A DNA stretch of 64,000 bases from Phormidium sp. FACHB-1136 (GCF_014697375.1 NZ_JACJRS010000021.1:1-64000), one strand, 5' to 3'. Numbered from the stretch's first letter, positions 43,391 to 54,088 are shown. The notes: generated from the sequence alone by a model not told the origin. Translations and numbers: made by a program.

Positions 43391-44215
43391 ATGATATACG
43401 CTGCGCCCCATTTGCGCGATTCAATCTTCTCGGAACTCTCATCGGCCCTACCCCCCATGCGCGATACCACCCTCAACGCCATTGCCGTCGTCATCTTTGG
43501 CATGACCATGGCCAGCCTACTTGGCCCCCTCGTCCACCTGTCCCCGGCCCTAGTGGCAGGGGTAGCGGCAACCGGGCTGGGGGTGTTCACCCTCGATCAA
43601 CTCAACCTCCAAGGGCGTATCGGCAACCTGATCACCGATGGGCTGGCCTGGTTTTCCCCAGTGCATCGGCAGCGGGTGACGTACCACGAAGCCGGACACC
43701 TGCTAACGGCAATTCTGCTGGATATTCCCGTCCAAGGCTACACCCTCACCACCTGGGGGGCGTGGCGGCAAGGGCTACCGGGGCAGGGCGGCATCATCTT
43801 TGGGTTTGGGGATAACTTCAACGATAGGCTACCCAATGCCCTGACGCCCCAATGGCTCGACCGCTACAGCCAGGTGTGGATGGCGGGTCTAGCGGCGGAA
43901 CAAATGGTCTACGGCGATGCCCTGGGTGGCGATGGCGATGTGCAAGCGTTGCGGCAGCTTTGGCGCGGGTTGGGTAAATCCGACCTAGAGGCCACCGTGA
44001 AACAGCGCTGGGCCACCCTCCAAGCCAAAACCCTGCTCGAAAAACACCGAGACGCCTTGGATGCCCTTGTCAACGCCATGGCCAAACGGGCCTCGGTAGA
44101 CACCTGTCGCGAGTTGGTGCGGCGCACCTGTGCTGAGTTTTTAGCTGAGTTTGACGACGGCTTGGTTGGCCATCAGGGTATCCCCGGTCAAAATGTCTTC
44201 GACGGTGATGCGTAA
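43391..44215 (+). CDS. M41 (FtsH-like) peptidase without AAA domain
   Basis: The protein has two or so hydrophobic N-terminal segments and then an FtsH-type zinc peptidase motif, HEAGH, in VTYHEAGHLLTAILL, followed by WMAGLAAEQMVYGDALGGDGD, which fits the third zinc ligand region. There is no AAA ATPase domain, so it cannot unfold substrates as FtsH does. Such stand-alone relatives occur in cyanobacteria and plastids. The frame is open from 43130, but starts at 43391 or 43457 (MRDTTLNAIAVV) fit better. Its 3' end overlaps the convergent Hsp70-like gene by 75 bases. Confidence 0.8.
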   Translation: MIYAAPHLRDSIFSELSSALPPMRDTTLNAIAVVIFGMTMASLLGPLVHLSPALVAGVAATGLGVFTLDQLNLQGRIGNLITDGLAWFSPVHRQRVTYHEAGHLLTAILLDIPVQGYTLTTWGAWRQGLPGQGGIIFGFGDNFNDRLPNALTPQWLDRYSQVWMAGLAAEQMVYGDALGGDGDVQALRQLWRGLGKSDLEATVKQRWATLQAKTLLEKHRDALDALVNAMAKRASVDTCRELVRRTCAEFLAEFDDGLVGHQGIPGQNVFDGDA

Positions 44216-45733
44216 TAGGCGATTGGCATCGACGGAAAACAGGACGCGCACACGGTCGCTGCCGGGAAAACCGGGGGGATTGAGTTGGGCGATGGTGCGG
44301 GCACCGTCCTTATCGTTGAGGGGCTGGACGGTGCGGCTGGACTCACTGAGTTGGCGGGTCACCAGGCGACCGTTTTCAAAATAGACCTCGGTTTGGGTGG
44401 CGGCTTCCCCCAGTTCGCCGATGATTAGCTCGATGCTGGGCTGTTTTTCCACCGAAGCTCCCAACGTCAGCTCGACGGACTGAGCCATGGGGTAGGGTTG
44501 GCCCTGGGGAATAATCGGATGCCAGCCGTGGGCGTTGTTGCGCCGATCCCAGTAGCGGATGCCGTAGCTGTGGTAGAGAAAGTCGGACACTTCCAGCCCC
44601 AGCCCCACTTGCAGGGCACCCTGGGCCACAGCCTCGAAGGGGCGGTCGGCTTTGATTTTTTCGGCGGGGAAGCGCTGCTGCACCCAGGTTTGGACAGCGG
44701 GGATTTGGGCCGTCCCCCCCACCAACAGCACCGCTTCAATGTCCTCTGGGGCCACCCCCTGACGACGAGCCTGCTGAAGCACCTGGTTGAGGCTGGCCTC
44801 TAGTCGGTCGAGAAACTGGTGTTGGCTGAGAATATGGTCGAATTGCTCACGGTTCAGGCTGAGGTCGTAGGTGTCGAAAGTCCCGTCGTCGAAGTAGGCT
44901 TCCTGGGCGGTGGGCGTGTCGGAAAGGCGAATCTTCAGGCGTTCCGCTAGCCGTTGGGTCAGGGCGGTGATCGGTAAGTTTTGGGTGACGTGAAAGTGAT
45001 CCACCAGCCAGTTGTCAATATCTGCCCCACCGAGGTTTTCCCCCGCCTTGGCCAACACCCGCGCCGTTTGGGGGCGTTGGGCGCTGTTCTGGTCGGGTTT
45101 CTTGCGGCCCCACTTCAGCATGAACCCCATGGGAGCCTGTTCCACCGGGGTAGCCAACTGCACCAGCGACCAATCCAACGTGCCGCCGCCGAAGTCCATC
45201 ACCAGCAGGGTTTTCTCTTGGCTGAGGCCATAGCCGAGGGCGGCGGCGGTGGGTTCGTCGATCATGCGCACTTGGCCAAAATCTAGCCGTTCCGCCAGTT
45301 CCCCCAGCCACAGACGGTAGGCTTCAAAGCTGTCTACGGGCACGGTGAACACCAGGCTGTCGCTATCTCCGGTCTGTTCCTTGGCCCGGTTGAGCACGGC
45401 CTCTAGAAACCATTGCCCCACCTGGTCAAAGGTAACGATTTGGCCCTCGATTTCTGGCAAAAAACCTCGCCAAGGCACCCCAATGCCGCGCTTCACATTA
45501 CGGAAAAAACGCGGATCGGTACTCATATCCAGCCCCCGATCCCGCACCGCCTGCCCCACCACTAGGCCGTCAGCCCCCAGCCGTTCTACGTAGGCCAAAC
45601 TGGGCACCAGGGGCGGGTCGTTGCCCAGGGTCATGCTCAGACCGGGTAGGGAGAGGGTTTCTGGCTGCTGGAGGGCTTCATTCCAGCGGCTGACCACGGT
45701 ATTGCTGGTTCCAAAATCAATGGCAAGGGTCAT
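44141..45733 (-). CDS. Hsp70-family protein
   Basis: The 530-residue protein has the actin-like ATPase domain of Hsp70: phosphate-1 loop IDFGTSNTVV, DEPTAAALGYG, MDFGGGTLDWSLV (phosphate 2) and VLLVGGTAQIPAVQ (adenosine motif). The substrate-binding part is short and degenerate compared with DnaK, as in YegD-like and other divergent Hsp70s. No DnaJ or GrpE gene is adjacent. Its role is unknown. The exchanger gene lies 18 bases upstream on the same strand. Confidence 0.88.
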   Translation of the reverse strand: MTLAIDFGTSNTVVSRWNEALQQPETLSLPGLSMTLGNDPPLVPSLAYVERLGADGLVVGQAVRDRGLDMSTDPRFFRNVKRGIGVPWRGFLPEIEGQIVTFDQVGQWFLEAVLNRAKEQTGDSDSLVFTVPVDSFEAYRLWLGELAERLDFGQVRMIDEPTAAALGYGLSQEKTLLVMDFGGGTLDWSLVQLATPVEQAPMGFMLKWGRKKPDQNSAQRPQTARVLAKAGENLGGADIDNWLVDHFHVTQNLPITALTQRLAERLKIRLSDTPTAQEAYFDDGTFDTYDLSLNREQFDHILSQHQFLDRLEASLNQVLQQARRQGVAPEDIEAVLLVGGTAQIPAVQTWVQQRFPAEKIKADRPFEAVAQGALQVGLGLEVSDFLYHSYGIRYWDRRNNAHGWHPIIPQGQPYPMAQSVELTLGASVEKQPSIELIIGELGEAATQTEVYFENGRLVTRQLSESSRTVQPLNDKDGARTIAQLNPPGFPGSDRVRVLFSVDANRLLRITVEDILTGDTLMANQAVVKLS

Positions 45734-45751
45734 CGTGCAGGCAGACAGGGG

Positions 45752-46846
45752 TTAGGGTTGGTCAGAGGAGGGTTTCTTGGGCCAGGTGCGCAGCAGCACG
45801 GTGGCCAGGGTGATGACCGTAATGGGAATCACAAACAGCAGCATGATTTGGCTGAACAGTCCCAGGTGAGCGTGATCTGCCGCCCGTAGGATCAGGTAGG
45901 CGGCATAGGCGACGTAGTAGCTGCTAAAGAGCACCCCTTCCCAGCGGGAAATGACGTTACCTGTGGCAAAAATGGGAATACAGGCCATGGCTACCGCCAC
46001 CATGACGGGCAGGTCAAAATGGAGGACAGCATCGGGAATGGCCACCCCACCGCTTGAGACGAGGGAGGTGACTCCCAACACCACCAGAATGTTAAAGATG
46101 TTGCTACCCACTACGTTGCCTACGGCAATGTCGCGCTCTCCCCGCATGGTCGCCACCACCGAGGTCGCGAGTTCGGGAAGGGACGTGCCCGCCGCCACGA
46201 TGGTGAGGCCGATCACCAACTGGCTGACCCCAAACGCCGTGGCAATGGATACGGCTCCGTTGATGAACAGGCGCGACCCCAGCACCAGGGTCGCGAGGCC
46301 CAGCGCCATCCAGCCGAGGTTAATCAGCCACCCCAGCCGAGGCTGTTCCTTGAGGCCGTATTCCTGGTCGTACTCGGCCTGCACCTCAGCATTGCTTTCT
46401 TTGCGACTGAGGTAAACCAAAAACAGCGTATAAACAACGCCACCAACGAGTAGGATGATACCGTCAGAAGATTGCAGTTGATGATCGAGGGAAAAGAGAA
46501 GCAGGAGGCCCGAAACCCCAATCATAATCGGCACATCCAGACGGATCAGCTGCTGCGCCACCACCAGCGGAGCCACAAGGGATGACAGGCCCAAAATCAC
46601 CAAAACATTGAAGATATTGCTGCCGATCACGTTACCCAGGGCGATGTCTCCCTGTCCCGCTAGGCTGGATTGAATGCTGACTGCCATTTCCGGAGCACTG
46701 GTGCCATAGGCTACCACCGTTAGGCCGATGATGAGCGGGGAAATACCGACCAAGGCGGCTAGGCGGGACGCCCCCTTCACAAGAGCCTCAGCGCCTACGA
46801 GCAACAGCCCGCCCCCAACAATAAGCAACAGAATAGCAACGATCAT
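45752..46846 (-). CDS. Calcium/sodium antiporter (YrbG type)
   Basis: The 364-residue membrane protein has two homologous halves, each with an alpha repeat: GLTVVAYGTSAPEMAVS ... GNVIGSNIFNVLV in the first and GLTIVAAGTSLPELATS ... GNVVGSNIFNILV in the second. This is the Na+/Ca2+ exchanger superfamily, with the acidic residues of the ion site present (PEM, PEL). About ten hydrophobic helices are visible. It precedes the Hsp70-like gene on the same strand. Confidence 0.93.
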   Translation of the reverse strand: MIVAILLLIVGGGLLLVGAEALVKGASRLAALVGISPLIIGLTVVAYGTSAPEMAVSIQSSLAGQGDIALGNVIGSNIFNVLVILGLSSLVAPLVVAQQLIRLDVPIMIGVSGLLLLFSLDHQLQSSDGIILLVGGVVYTLFLVYLSRKESNAEVQAEYDQEYGLKEQPRLGWLINLGWMALGLATLVLGSRLFINGAVSIATAFGVSQLVIGLTIVAAGTSLPELATSVVATMRGERDIAVGNVVGSNIFNILVVLGVTSLVSSGGVAIPDAVLHFDLPVMVAVAMACIPIFATGNVISRWEGVLFSSYYVAYAAYLILRAADHAHLGLFSQIMLLFVIPITVITLATVLLRTWPKKPSSDQP

Positions 46847-46981
46847 GGATGCAGTCTCACTTGGTCAACAGGTAACCGAGAAGGGGAATGGGTCATTGGG
46901 ACGCACCATACCGCCTAGGATACCCCTAGGCTAGGATGATCCCCTGGCACGCTGAATGTTGCCTTCGACCTAACCTCTAGT

Positions 46982-47599
46982 ATGTCTGATTTTGGAACTA
47001 CCGTTGTTGGGCCTGACCCCTTAGCCCCTTGGCGCAGTCCCCTAGGGAGAGCCCTGCATCGCAACCGCAGCCAGCCCCACAGCCGTTACGTGCAACTGGC
47101 CACCCTAGCCGATGGTCGCCCTAGCAACCGCACGGTAGTGTTTCGCGGCTTCTACGATGGCAGCAATACTCTGATGTTTGTCACCGATACCCGCAGTGCC
47201 AAGGTGGCGGATCTCAGCCCAGGAGCCTGGGGAGAACTGTGCTGGTATTTTACCCAAACCCGCGAGCAGTTTCGCCTTGCGGGGGCCATCACCCTCGTCA
47301 CCGCCGACACTGTCCATTGGGGCCTGATCCAAGCCCGTCAACACCGCTGGGAAGCCCTTTCTGCCGCCAGTCGCCAGTCCTTTTATTGGCCTCCCCCCGG
47401 TGATCTCCGGGCCGAGGATACCGCCTTTGCAATCCCCGCCGAGGCCGTAGCTGTGTCTACCCCACCCCCCACCTTTGGCCTGGTTCTACTCCAGCCCGAC
47501 TGGGTCGATCACTTGGAACTGCGGGGGAATCCACAAACGCGCACCCAGTATCAACGACAGTCCGATGGTGGGTGGCAGGTGATGGCGGTGAATCCCTAA
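46982..47599 (+). CDS. Pyridoxamine-phosphate-oxidase-like FMN protein
   Basis: The 205-residue protein follows the cyanobacterial Alr4036-type PPOX family: YVQLATLADGRPSNRTVVFRG, FVTDTRSAKVADL, WYFTQTREQFRLAG and a C-terminal LQPDWVDHLELRG. It should bind FMN in a split beta-barrel. True PdxH activity is doubtful; the natural substrate is unknown. The ATG at 46982 is well placed. Confidence 0.85.
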   Translation: MSDFGTTVVGPDPLAPWRSPLGRALHRNRSQPHSRYVQLATLADGRPSNRTVVFRGFYDGSNTLMFVTDTRSAKVADLSPGAWGELCWYFTQTREQFRLAGAITLVTADTVHWGLIQARQHRWEALSAASRQSFYWPPPGDLRAEDTAFAIPAEAVAVSTPPPTFGLVLLQPDWVDHLELRGNPQTRTQYQRQSDGGWQVMAVNP

Positions 47600-47659
47600 G
47601 CAGGGGTCAGGCACCTTGACGGGTGGCCTGCGCATTCAAATCGGTTATTTCAAGTTCGG

Positions 47660-48601
<942 letters not shown>

Positions 48602-48704
48602 CTATGGAGGCGCGGAGGACGGTGAATGGAGAGACCAGTAAGCAGCACAGCCCCTCTCAGGCAGTTTAGCCTGTTCTTAGGTAGGGTAAACGCCTTGGAT
48701 GAGG

Positions 48705-49016
48705 TTAGGCGCGAGCTGGATCAAGGGGGTTAATCCGGCCACTGCCACGGTAAGCGGTGAAGGTGGCTTTATTCTGGGGCGGGGTAGGCCGATCCGAATT
48801 GGGATTAATCCGGCCACTGCCGCGAAAACTAATCTTGTAGTTCAGGGTTCGCTGCCGCAGGCGACCACTACCCCGGTCATCTTCCTGGGCAGACAGGGTA
48901 GGGGCCATGTCCTGCCCCGCCAGGGTCGGGAATTCAGGGATCCAAGACACCCCCAGGGTCAAAGCCGTAACACTAGCCAAGCCAATCCGAACGGGCCAAG
49001 GGGAGAAAGAGTTCAT
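48705..49016 (-). CDS. Small secreted protein with three RGSGR motifs
   Basis: The 103-residue protein starts with a signal peptide (IGLASVTALTLGVSWIPEFPTLAG). The mature part is short and basic with three RGSGR motifs (DRGSGRLRQR, FRGSGRINPN, YRGSGRINPLD). The DNA behind the second and third motifs is a direct repeat (taatccggccactgccrcgg type). Function unknown. Confidence 0.65.
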   Translation of the reverse strand: MNSFSPWPVRIGLASVTALTLGVSWIPEFPTLAGQDMAPTLSAQEDDRGSGRLRQRTLNYKISFRGSGRINPNSDRPTPPQNKATFTAYRGSGRINPLDPARA

Positions 49017-49281
49017 AGCAATTGATTTCTTAGCGCTTCTAGTCCTAGTTACGAGCAGAAGTCACCCCGGTCAGGACAACTCTTGATCCGTGAATTCGCT
49101 GAAATTGCGGTCTGGGGCTGAAGCGAACCGTGTCGCTGAATAACGGCCCTTATTTCGCCGTATGGGGGAGTGATTGCGCCCCTAATCCCACCCCAGGGGG
49201 GAAATGTCAGGAAAAAAGGCGGTAGAAATAGCCAGAACGATCTACCCTAAGTGGAATATTGGTTTATCTACTGCTGTGGCC

Positions 49282-50454
49282 ATGCCCTCGCTTGCCCTTG
49301 CCAGCCGTGTAACGCGCGTTACCCCCTCCATGACCCTCGCCATTGCGGCTAAGGCAAAGGCCATGAAAGCCGATGGCTTGCCGGTGTGCAGTTTTAGCGC
49401 CGGGGAACCCGACTTTGACACCCCCGACCACATCAAAGCCGCCGCCAAGGCCGCCCTCGACCAAGGCAAAACCCGCTACGGCCCCGCCGCCGGAGAGCCC
49501 GCCCTGCGTCAGGCCATTGCCAATAAGCTGCAACGGGACAACAATCTCTGCTACGGCCCAGAAAATGTCATCGTCACCAATGGCGGCAAGCACTCTCTCT
49601 ACGGGCTGATCATGGCCCTGATTGAGGAGGGCGACGAGGTGATTATTCCCGCCCCCTACTGGGTCAGCTATCCCGAAATGGTGCAGTTGGCGGGCGGCAC
49701 TCCGGTGATCGTCCCCACCACCGCCGAGCAAAACTACCGCATCACCCCCGATCAACTGCGGCAGGCCATCACCCCAAAAACCAAGCTGTTTGTCCTCAAC
49801 TCGCCCTCCAACCCCACGGGGATGGTGTATTCTCCTGCCGAAATTGCCGCCCTCGCTGACGTGGTGGTGGAAGCGGATATTTGGGTGGTGTCGGACGAAA
49901 TCTACGAAAAAATTCTCTACAACGGAGCCACCCACCTCAGTATTGGGGCCGTTTCCGCCGCCGCCTTTGAGCGCACGATTATTAGTAATGGCTTTGCCAA
50001 GGGCTATTCCATGACCGGATGGCGGCTGGGCTACTTGGCGGGGCCAGAACCCCTGATCCAGGCCGTCAGCACCATCCAAAGCCACAGCACCTCCAACGTC
50101 TGCACCTTTGCCCAGTATGGGGCCATCGCCGCCCTAGAAGGCCCTCAGGACTGCATCGAGATGATGGGCAAGGCCTTTGCCGAACGTCGCCAGGTGATTA
50201 TCGAGCGCTGCCGCCAAATTCCAGGGTTAAGCTGTGGCGAACCGGAAGGAGCCTTCTATCTCTATATTGATATCCAGTCCCTCGGCATTCCTTCCCTAGC
50301 GTTCTGTACCCGCCTGATTGACGAAAAATACGTCGCCGCCATTCCCGGCATTGCCTTTGGGGCCGAGGGCACCATCCGCCTCTCCTACGCCACCGACATG
50401 GACACCATCCTAGAAGGTATGGATCGTCTCGCCCAGTTCGTGGGTGGGTTATAA
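49282..50454 (+). CDS. aspC: Aspartate aminotransferase (class I)
   Basis: This PLP enzyme exchanges amino groups between aspartate and 2-oxoglutarate; cyanobacterial and bacterial members of this subgroup may also act on prephenate. Motifs are complete: [10 protein letters not shown], the NSPSNPTG asparagine region, SDEIYEK, and the Schiff-base lysine K240 in [13 protein letters not shown]. The frame opens at 49204, but the ATG at 49282 ([10 protein letters not shown]) gives the normal length of 390 residues. Confidence 0.9.
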   Translation: MPSLALASRVTRVTPSMTLAIAAKAKAMKADGLPVCSFSAGEPDFDTPDHIKAAAKAALDQGKTRYGPAAGEPALRQAIANKLQRDNNLCYGPENVIVTNGGKHSLYGLIMALIEEGDEVIIPAPYWVSYPEMVQLAGGTPVIVPTTAEQNYRITPDQLRQAITPKTKLFVLNSPSNPTGMVYSPAEIAALADVVVEADIWVVSDEIYEKILYNGATHLSIGAVSAAAFERTIISNGFAKGYSMTGWRLGYLAGPEPLIQAVSTIQSHSTSNVCTFAQYGAIAALEGPQDCIEMMGKAFAERRQVIIERCRQIPGLSCGEPEGAFYLYIDIQSLGIPSLAFCTRLIDEKYVAAIPGIAFGAEGTIRLSYATDMDTILEGMDRLAQFVGGL

Positions 50455-50544
50455 AGGCTAGTTCTCGTCGGTGGGATTGAGTTAATACCGGACTTGCACC
50501 GCAAGGCATCGTATTTGGTATCTATTGGCCACTGTCAAAAGGGA

Positions 50545-50856
50545 TTACGCGCCATCGTTGGCCTCGGTATTGAACCAGAGATCGGCATCGAGTTCCACCA
50601 GATCCAGCAGCGCTTCGTGTAGGGTGGCAGCGCGACCTTCAATGGCGAGGTCAAACCAGCCGTCCTCTTGGCCATTGGCCCCTAGCAGTGCGCCAAGAAT
50701 GTTCACTTTGAGGCCATAGCGATTAATCAAATTAGAAATAACCGGATCGGGGTGACGATCTTTGGGAATGCGAACCTTAACCTGAATTTGTACCAGGCTC
50801 TCTGGGGCCTGAAGCTGTAGGGCATTGAGACTATAGTCTGGAGAAACTAACGCCAT
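50545..50856 (-). CDS. NIL-domain protein linked to the sulfate transporter
   Basis: The 103-residue protein has an NIL ferredoxin/ACT-like fold (VQIQVKVRIPKDRHPDPVIS, YGLKVNILGALLGANGQEDG, WFDLAIEG). In ABC transporters this domain often senses the transported compound. The start at 50856 is supported by a strong AAGGAGG ribosome site. It lies downstream of cysW on the same strand, so an accessory or regulatory role in sulfate uptake is a fair inference. Confidence 0.88.
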   Translation of the reverse strand: MALVSPDYSLNALQLQAPESLVQIQVKVRIPKDRHPDPVISNLINRYGLKVNILGALLGANGQEDGWFDLAIEGRAATLHEALLDLVELDADLWFNTEANDGA

Positions 50857-50973
50857 GGTTGGCCTCCTTAAACAGGTAGGGAAAAACTTTTCAAACTCTA
50901 GATCCTGTCTGACAGACAAGAGATGCTGAACCAGGTGCGGCAACCGCCCCTCTACAGCATTAGGGTAATGTAG

Positions 50974-50992
50974 GGGTCAGGTCTCCTGACCC
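50974..50992. repeat. Dispersed hairpin gggtcagg-tct-cctgaccc
   Basis: A perfect 8-base stem with a 3-base loop lying 66-84 bases behind the cysW stop, between it and the NIL-domain gene. It is the reverse orientation of the hairpin at 9764. It may lower read-through into the NIL gene or simply be a dispersed repeat. Confidence 0.55.
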
Positions 50993-51057
50993 TTTAGTGA
51001 ATCTGAATTCTGTCAAGTTTGGTCAGTCAATCAGTCCTAAACCTATTCCTAAACGCA

Positions 51058-51936
51058 TTAATGAGCTTTGTACTGTACTCCGGCATAACGTTCCAACAAA
51101 AATTTCAGCACTAGGGTGACAACAGCCAACCCAGCCAAGAGCAACGCAGCGGTATAGGCAGCCTGTGAATTGTATTGAATGTGAGCTTCTTCAATGAACA
51201 AAGGCAGGGTTTGGGTTTTGCCTGCAATGTTGCCAGACACCACCGCCACGGCCCCAAATTCGCCCATAGCCCTCGCATTACAGAGGATCAAGCCATACAG
51301 AAGACTCCACTTAATGGAGGGTAGGGTGACCCGCCAAAAGGTTTGCCAGGGTGTTGCCCCTAGGGTAGCAGCGGCCTCTTCTTGCTCGGTGCCAGCCTCT
51401 TCGAGGGCGGGGAGAATTTCGCGGGCAATAAAAGGCATGGTGACAAAGATGGTCGCCATCACAATGCCAGGAAGAGCAAAGATAACCTTGATACCCTGAG
51501 CATACAGTATTGGCCCAAACCATCCCCGGTTGCCAAACAACAGTACCAGCATCAGACCTGCAACGACCGGAGAAATAGAGAAGGGCAAATCAATAATGCT
51601 AATCAGTAGGGCGCGTCCTGGAAAGTTTTTATTAGCCAGGGAGATGGCCGCACAAAGCCCAAAAATCGTGTTGAGCGGTACGGTAATGGCGGTTGTAATG
51701 ATGGTGAGCCTCACCGCATTTAGGAAGTGCTGGCTGGTAAAGGTATCTACTAAACTCGGCCATCCCCCTTTAAGGGCTTGGATAAATACGTTGAGGGCTG
51801 GGATTAAGAGGACGAGGGCTAAGTAGCCAAACACGAAGGCAATGAGCCATCCCTTGGCCCACGGGAACCCATCTCTAGAAGGTTTAGATCGAGCTTGAGT
51901 TTCCGTTAGTTGAAGATTTAGAGAATCGTTAGTCAT
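51058..51936 (-). CDS. cysW: Sulfate ABC transporter permease CysW
   Basis: One of two membrane subunits of the sulfate/thiosulfate importer. It has six hydrophobic helices and the permease coupling loop EEAAATLGATPWQTFWRVTLP (EAA motif), plus GEFGAVAVVSGNI typical of CysW. It overlaps the end of cysT by 8 bases, so translation is coupled. Confidence 0.94.
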   Translation of the reverse strand: MTNDSLNLQLTETQARSKPSRDGFPWAKGWLIAFVFGYLALVLLIPALNVFIQALKGGWPSLVDTFTSQHFLNAVRLTIITTAITVPLNTIFGLCAAISLANKNFPGRALLISIIDLPFSISPVVAGLMLVLLFGNRGWFGPILYAQGIKVIFALPGIVMATIFVTMPFIAREILPALEEAGTEQEEAAATLGATPWQTFWRVTLPSIKWSLLYGLILCNARAMGEFGAVAVVSGNIAGKTQTLPLFIEEAHIQYNSQAAYTAALLLAGLAVVTLVLKFLLERYAGVQYKAH

Positions 51937-52774
51937 AGAATCGTCGGCCTCGCGCTTGAATTAAATTAATCACCAACAAAATCCCCAGGGAAATCAACAG
52001 CAGTACAGAACCAATGACCGTTGCCCCGGCATAGTCAAACTGTTCTAGGCGTTGAATAATCAACACGGGTGCAATCAGGTCTTGAAAGGGAATATTTCCG
52101 GCAATAATCACCACCGATCCGTATTCCCCTACTGCCCGCGAAAAGCCCATCGCTACCCCGGTGAGAATAGCGGGCATCAGCGGCGGCAAAATCACGCGCC
52201 AAAAGGTTTGCCACGGCGAGGCCCCCATCGACCAAGCAGCTTCTTCGGCCTCGGCTTCCAAATCTTGCAGGACGGGCTGCACCGTGCGCACCACAAAAGG
52301 CAACGAAATGAAGATCATCGCCACCAGCACCCCCAATCGGGTGAAGGAAACCTTGATGCCAAAGGGTTCGAGGAAGCCGCCAATCCAGCCGTTGGTGCTG
52401 TAGATGGTGGAGAGGGTGAGACCTGCCACCGCTGTGGGTAGGGCAAAGGGGAGGTCAATGATGGCGTCTAAAAATCGCTGACCGGGAAACTCGTAGCGCA
52501 CCAGCACCCAGGCGATAATCAACCCCGCTACGCCGTTGATCAGCCCCGCCACTAGGGCGGTGACAAAGGTGACGCGATAGGTTGAGAGGGCCACGGGATC
52601 GGTGGCAATGCGCCAGATCTCCGCTGGGTTGAGGGTTAGGGCTTGGAGCAATAGGGCCGCCATCGGCAAAAACAGCAGCAGTGTCAGATACAGCCAGGTG
52701 ATGCGCCAGGGCCAAGAGGCATGGCGAAACTGGTGCCAAAGGTTGGATGGAGATAGTGGCGGGGAGGGAGTCAT
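51929..52774 (-). CDS. cysT: Sulfate ABC transporter permease CysT
   Basis: The second membrane subunit (CysT/CysU). It has six hydrophobic helices, the EAA loop AEEAAWSMGASPWQTFWRVILP, DLPFALPTAVAGLTL and GEYGSVVIIAGNIPFQDL. It lies between sbpA and cysW on the minus strand. A dispersed repeat fills most of the gap to sbpA. Confidence 0.94.
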   Translation of the reverse strand: MTPSPPLSPSNLWHQFRHASWPWRITWLYLTLLLFLPMAALLLQALTLNPAEIWRIATDPVALSTYRVTFVTALVAGLINGVAGLIIAWVLVRYEFPGQRFLDAIIDLPFALPTAVAGLTLSTIYSTNGWIGGFLEPFGIKVSFTRLGVLVAMIFISLPFVVRTVQPVLQDLEAEAEEAAWSMGASPWQTFWRVILPPLMPAILTGVAMGFSRAVGEYGSVVIIAGNIPFQDLIAPVLIIQRLEQFDYAGATVIGSVLLLISLGILLVINLIQARGRRFYD

Positions 52775-52813
52775 GGGTTGTAAAAAGCGATGTGGATAGG
52801 CCAGGTAGTGGGA

Positions 52814-52909
52814 GATCCCCCCTAGCCCCCCTTGGTAAGGGGGGAACCGGAGTCAAAGTCTCCCGTTTGGAGTCAAAGTCCCCCTTTTTAAGGAGGATTT
52901 AGGGGGATC
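52814..52909. repeat. Dispersed repeat gatcccccctag ... ttagggggatc (intact copy)
   Basis: A 96-base copy of the repeat that is interrupted at 16173-16479. It has the same inverted ends and internal agtcaaagtc direct repeats. It lies between sbpA and cysT, where its stem could affect the relative amounts of the two messages. Confidence 0.8.
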
Positions 52910-52949
52910 CCCCAATCTGTACGTGCGAAAGTCAGGCTACAGCGCCTCT

Positions 52950-54047
52950 CTACTGGCCGACTTTGGCTTGAATTTGGTCAAAAATGGCCCCATCGGCGAA
53001 GAATTTCTGATCAATGGCGTCCCAGCCACCGAGGTCGGCGATGGTAAACAGGGTGGTAACTTTGGGAAATTGGTCGGCAAACTTTTCGCTCACCGTCGGA
53101 TCCACGGGCCGAAAGCCCACCTTGGCAAATTCCTCCTGGGCCGTTGGCGTAAACAGAAACTCCACAAAGGCTTCGGCCACCTCACGGGTGCCGTGTTTGT
53201 CCACATTGGCATCCACTACGGCAACGGGATTGTCGATGGAAATGTTCACATCAGGGACGATGTAGGGCAAAATTTCGCCCTTTTGGGCCGCTAGCAGCAC
53301 CTCGTTTTCGTAGTTAATCAGCACATCGCCCTGGCCACGGGTGAAAAATACATCGGTGGACTCCCGTGCATCCTTGGGTAGCACGGGCACGTTTTGGTAA
53401 ATGCGGCTAACAAAGTCTAGGGCGGCAGCGTCATCGCTCCCCGTTTGCGTCTTAAACCCCCAGGCTCCCAGGAAATTCCACTTGGCCCCACCCGATGTTT
53501 TGGGATTAGCCGTTACCACAGCCACGTCGTTGCGGGCGAGATCGTCCCAGCCCTGGATGTTTTTGGGGTTGCCCTCGCGGGTGACGAGCACTGCCACCGA
53601 CTTATGCACAATGGCGTTGTTCGGGGCTTCGTTCTCCCAACCGGGTTCAATCAGGCCACCCGCCTCCAGCTTTTTGGTATCCCCCGCTAGGGCCAGGGCT
53701 ACCACATCAGCCTCTAGGCCATCCAGCACGGCGCGGGTTTGGGAACCCGACCCGCCATAGCTTTGGTTGAACGTGACTTCCTGCCCGGTTTGGGCTTTCC
53801 ATTGCTCGGCAAACTTCGGAATGATTTGCTCGTAGGCCGCCTGGGTGACAGCGTAGGACACCAGCGTAAGTTCTACTTTTTCCCCCGTGGTGGAGGTTGC
53901 AGAGGTTCCCGTGTCAGAAGCGGCATTGGGGGAACTGGGCGCACCGCAAGCCGCAATCACACCCGCCATCCCCAACCCAGCGGCAAACAACACAACCGAA
54001 CGGCGCGACAGAACACGACCCCCAAGGGGGAAAGACGGCTTAGTCAT
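52950..54047 (-). CDS. sbpA: Sulfate-binding protein SbpA
   Basis: The periplasmic binding protein of the sulfate importer. The start at 54047 is followed by a Tat-like N-terminus (RRSVVLFAAGLGMAGVIAAC), with a lipobox-like Cys, and a Thr/Ser linker. Family motifs are present: FNQSYGGSGSQTRAVLDGL, ADVVALALAGD, VLVTREGNPKNI, NPKTSGGAKWNFLGAWGF and VLINYENE. The frame opens upstream at 54287, but that part is promoter DNA. It is the first gene of sbpA-cysT-cysW. Confidence 0.93.
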   Translation of the reverse strand: MTKPSFPLGGRVLSRRSVVLFAAGLGMAGVIAACGAPSSPNAASDTGTSATSTTGEKVELTLVSYAVTQAAYEQIIPKFAEQWKAQTGQEVTFNQSYGGSGSQTRAVLDGLEADVVALALAGDTKKLEAGGLIEPGWENEAPNNAIVHKSVAVLVTREGNPKNIQGWDDLARNDVAVVTANPKTSGGAKWNFLGAWGFKTQTGSDDAAALDFVSRIYQNVPVLPKDARESTDVFFTRGQGDVLINYENEVLLAAQKGEILPYIVPDVNISIDNPVAVVDANVDKHGTREVAEAFVEFLFTPTAQEEFAKVGFRPVDPTVSEKFADQFPKVTTLFTIADLGGWDAIDQKFFADGAIFDQIQAKVGQ

Positions 54048-54066
54048 GATCACTCTCCAAAAACTA

Positions 54067-54088
54067 CGGTATCTCGATGGGATTACCG
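54067..54088. promoter_or_regulatory. Possible LysR-type operator before sbpA
   Basis: The sequence cggta-N12-taccg lies 20-41 bases before the sbpA ATG, in the 240-base region shared with the divergent cysA. LysR-type sulfur regulators bind such interrupted palindromes. The match is short and may be chance. Confidence 0.25.
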
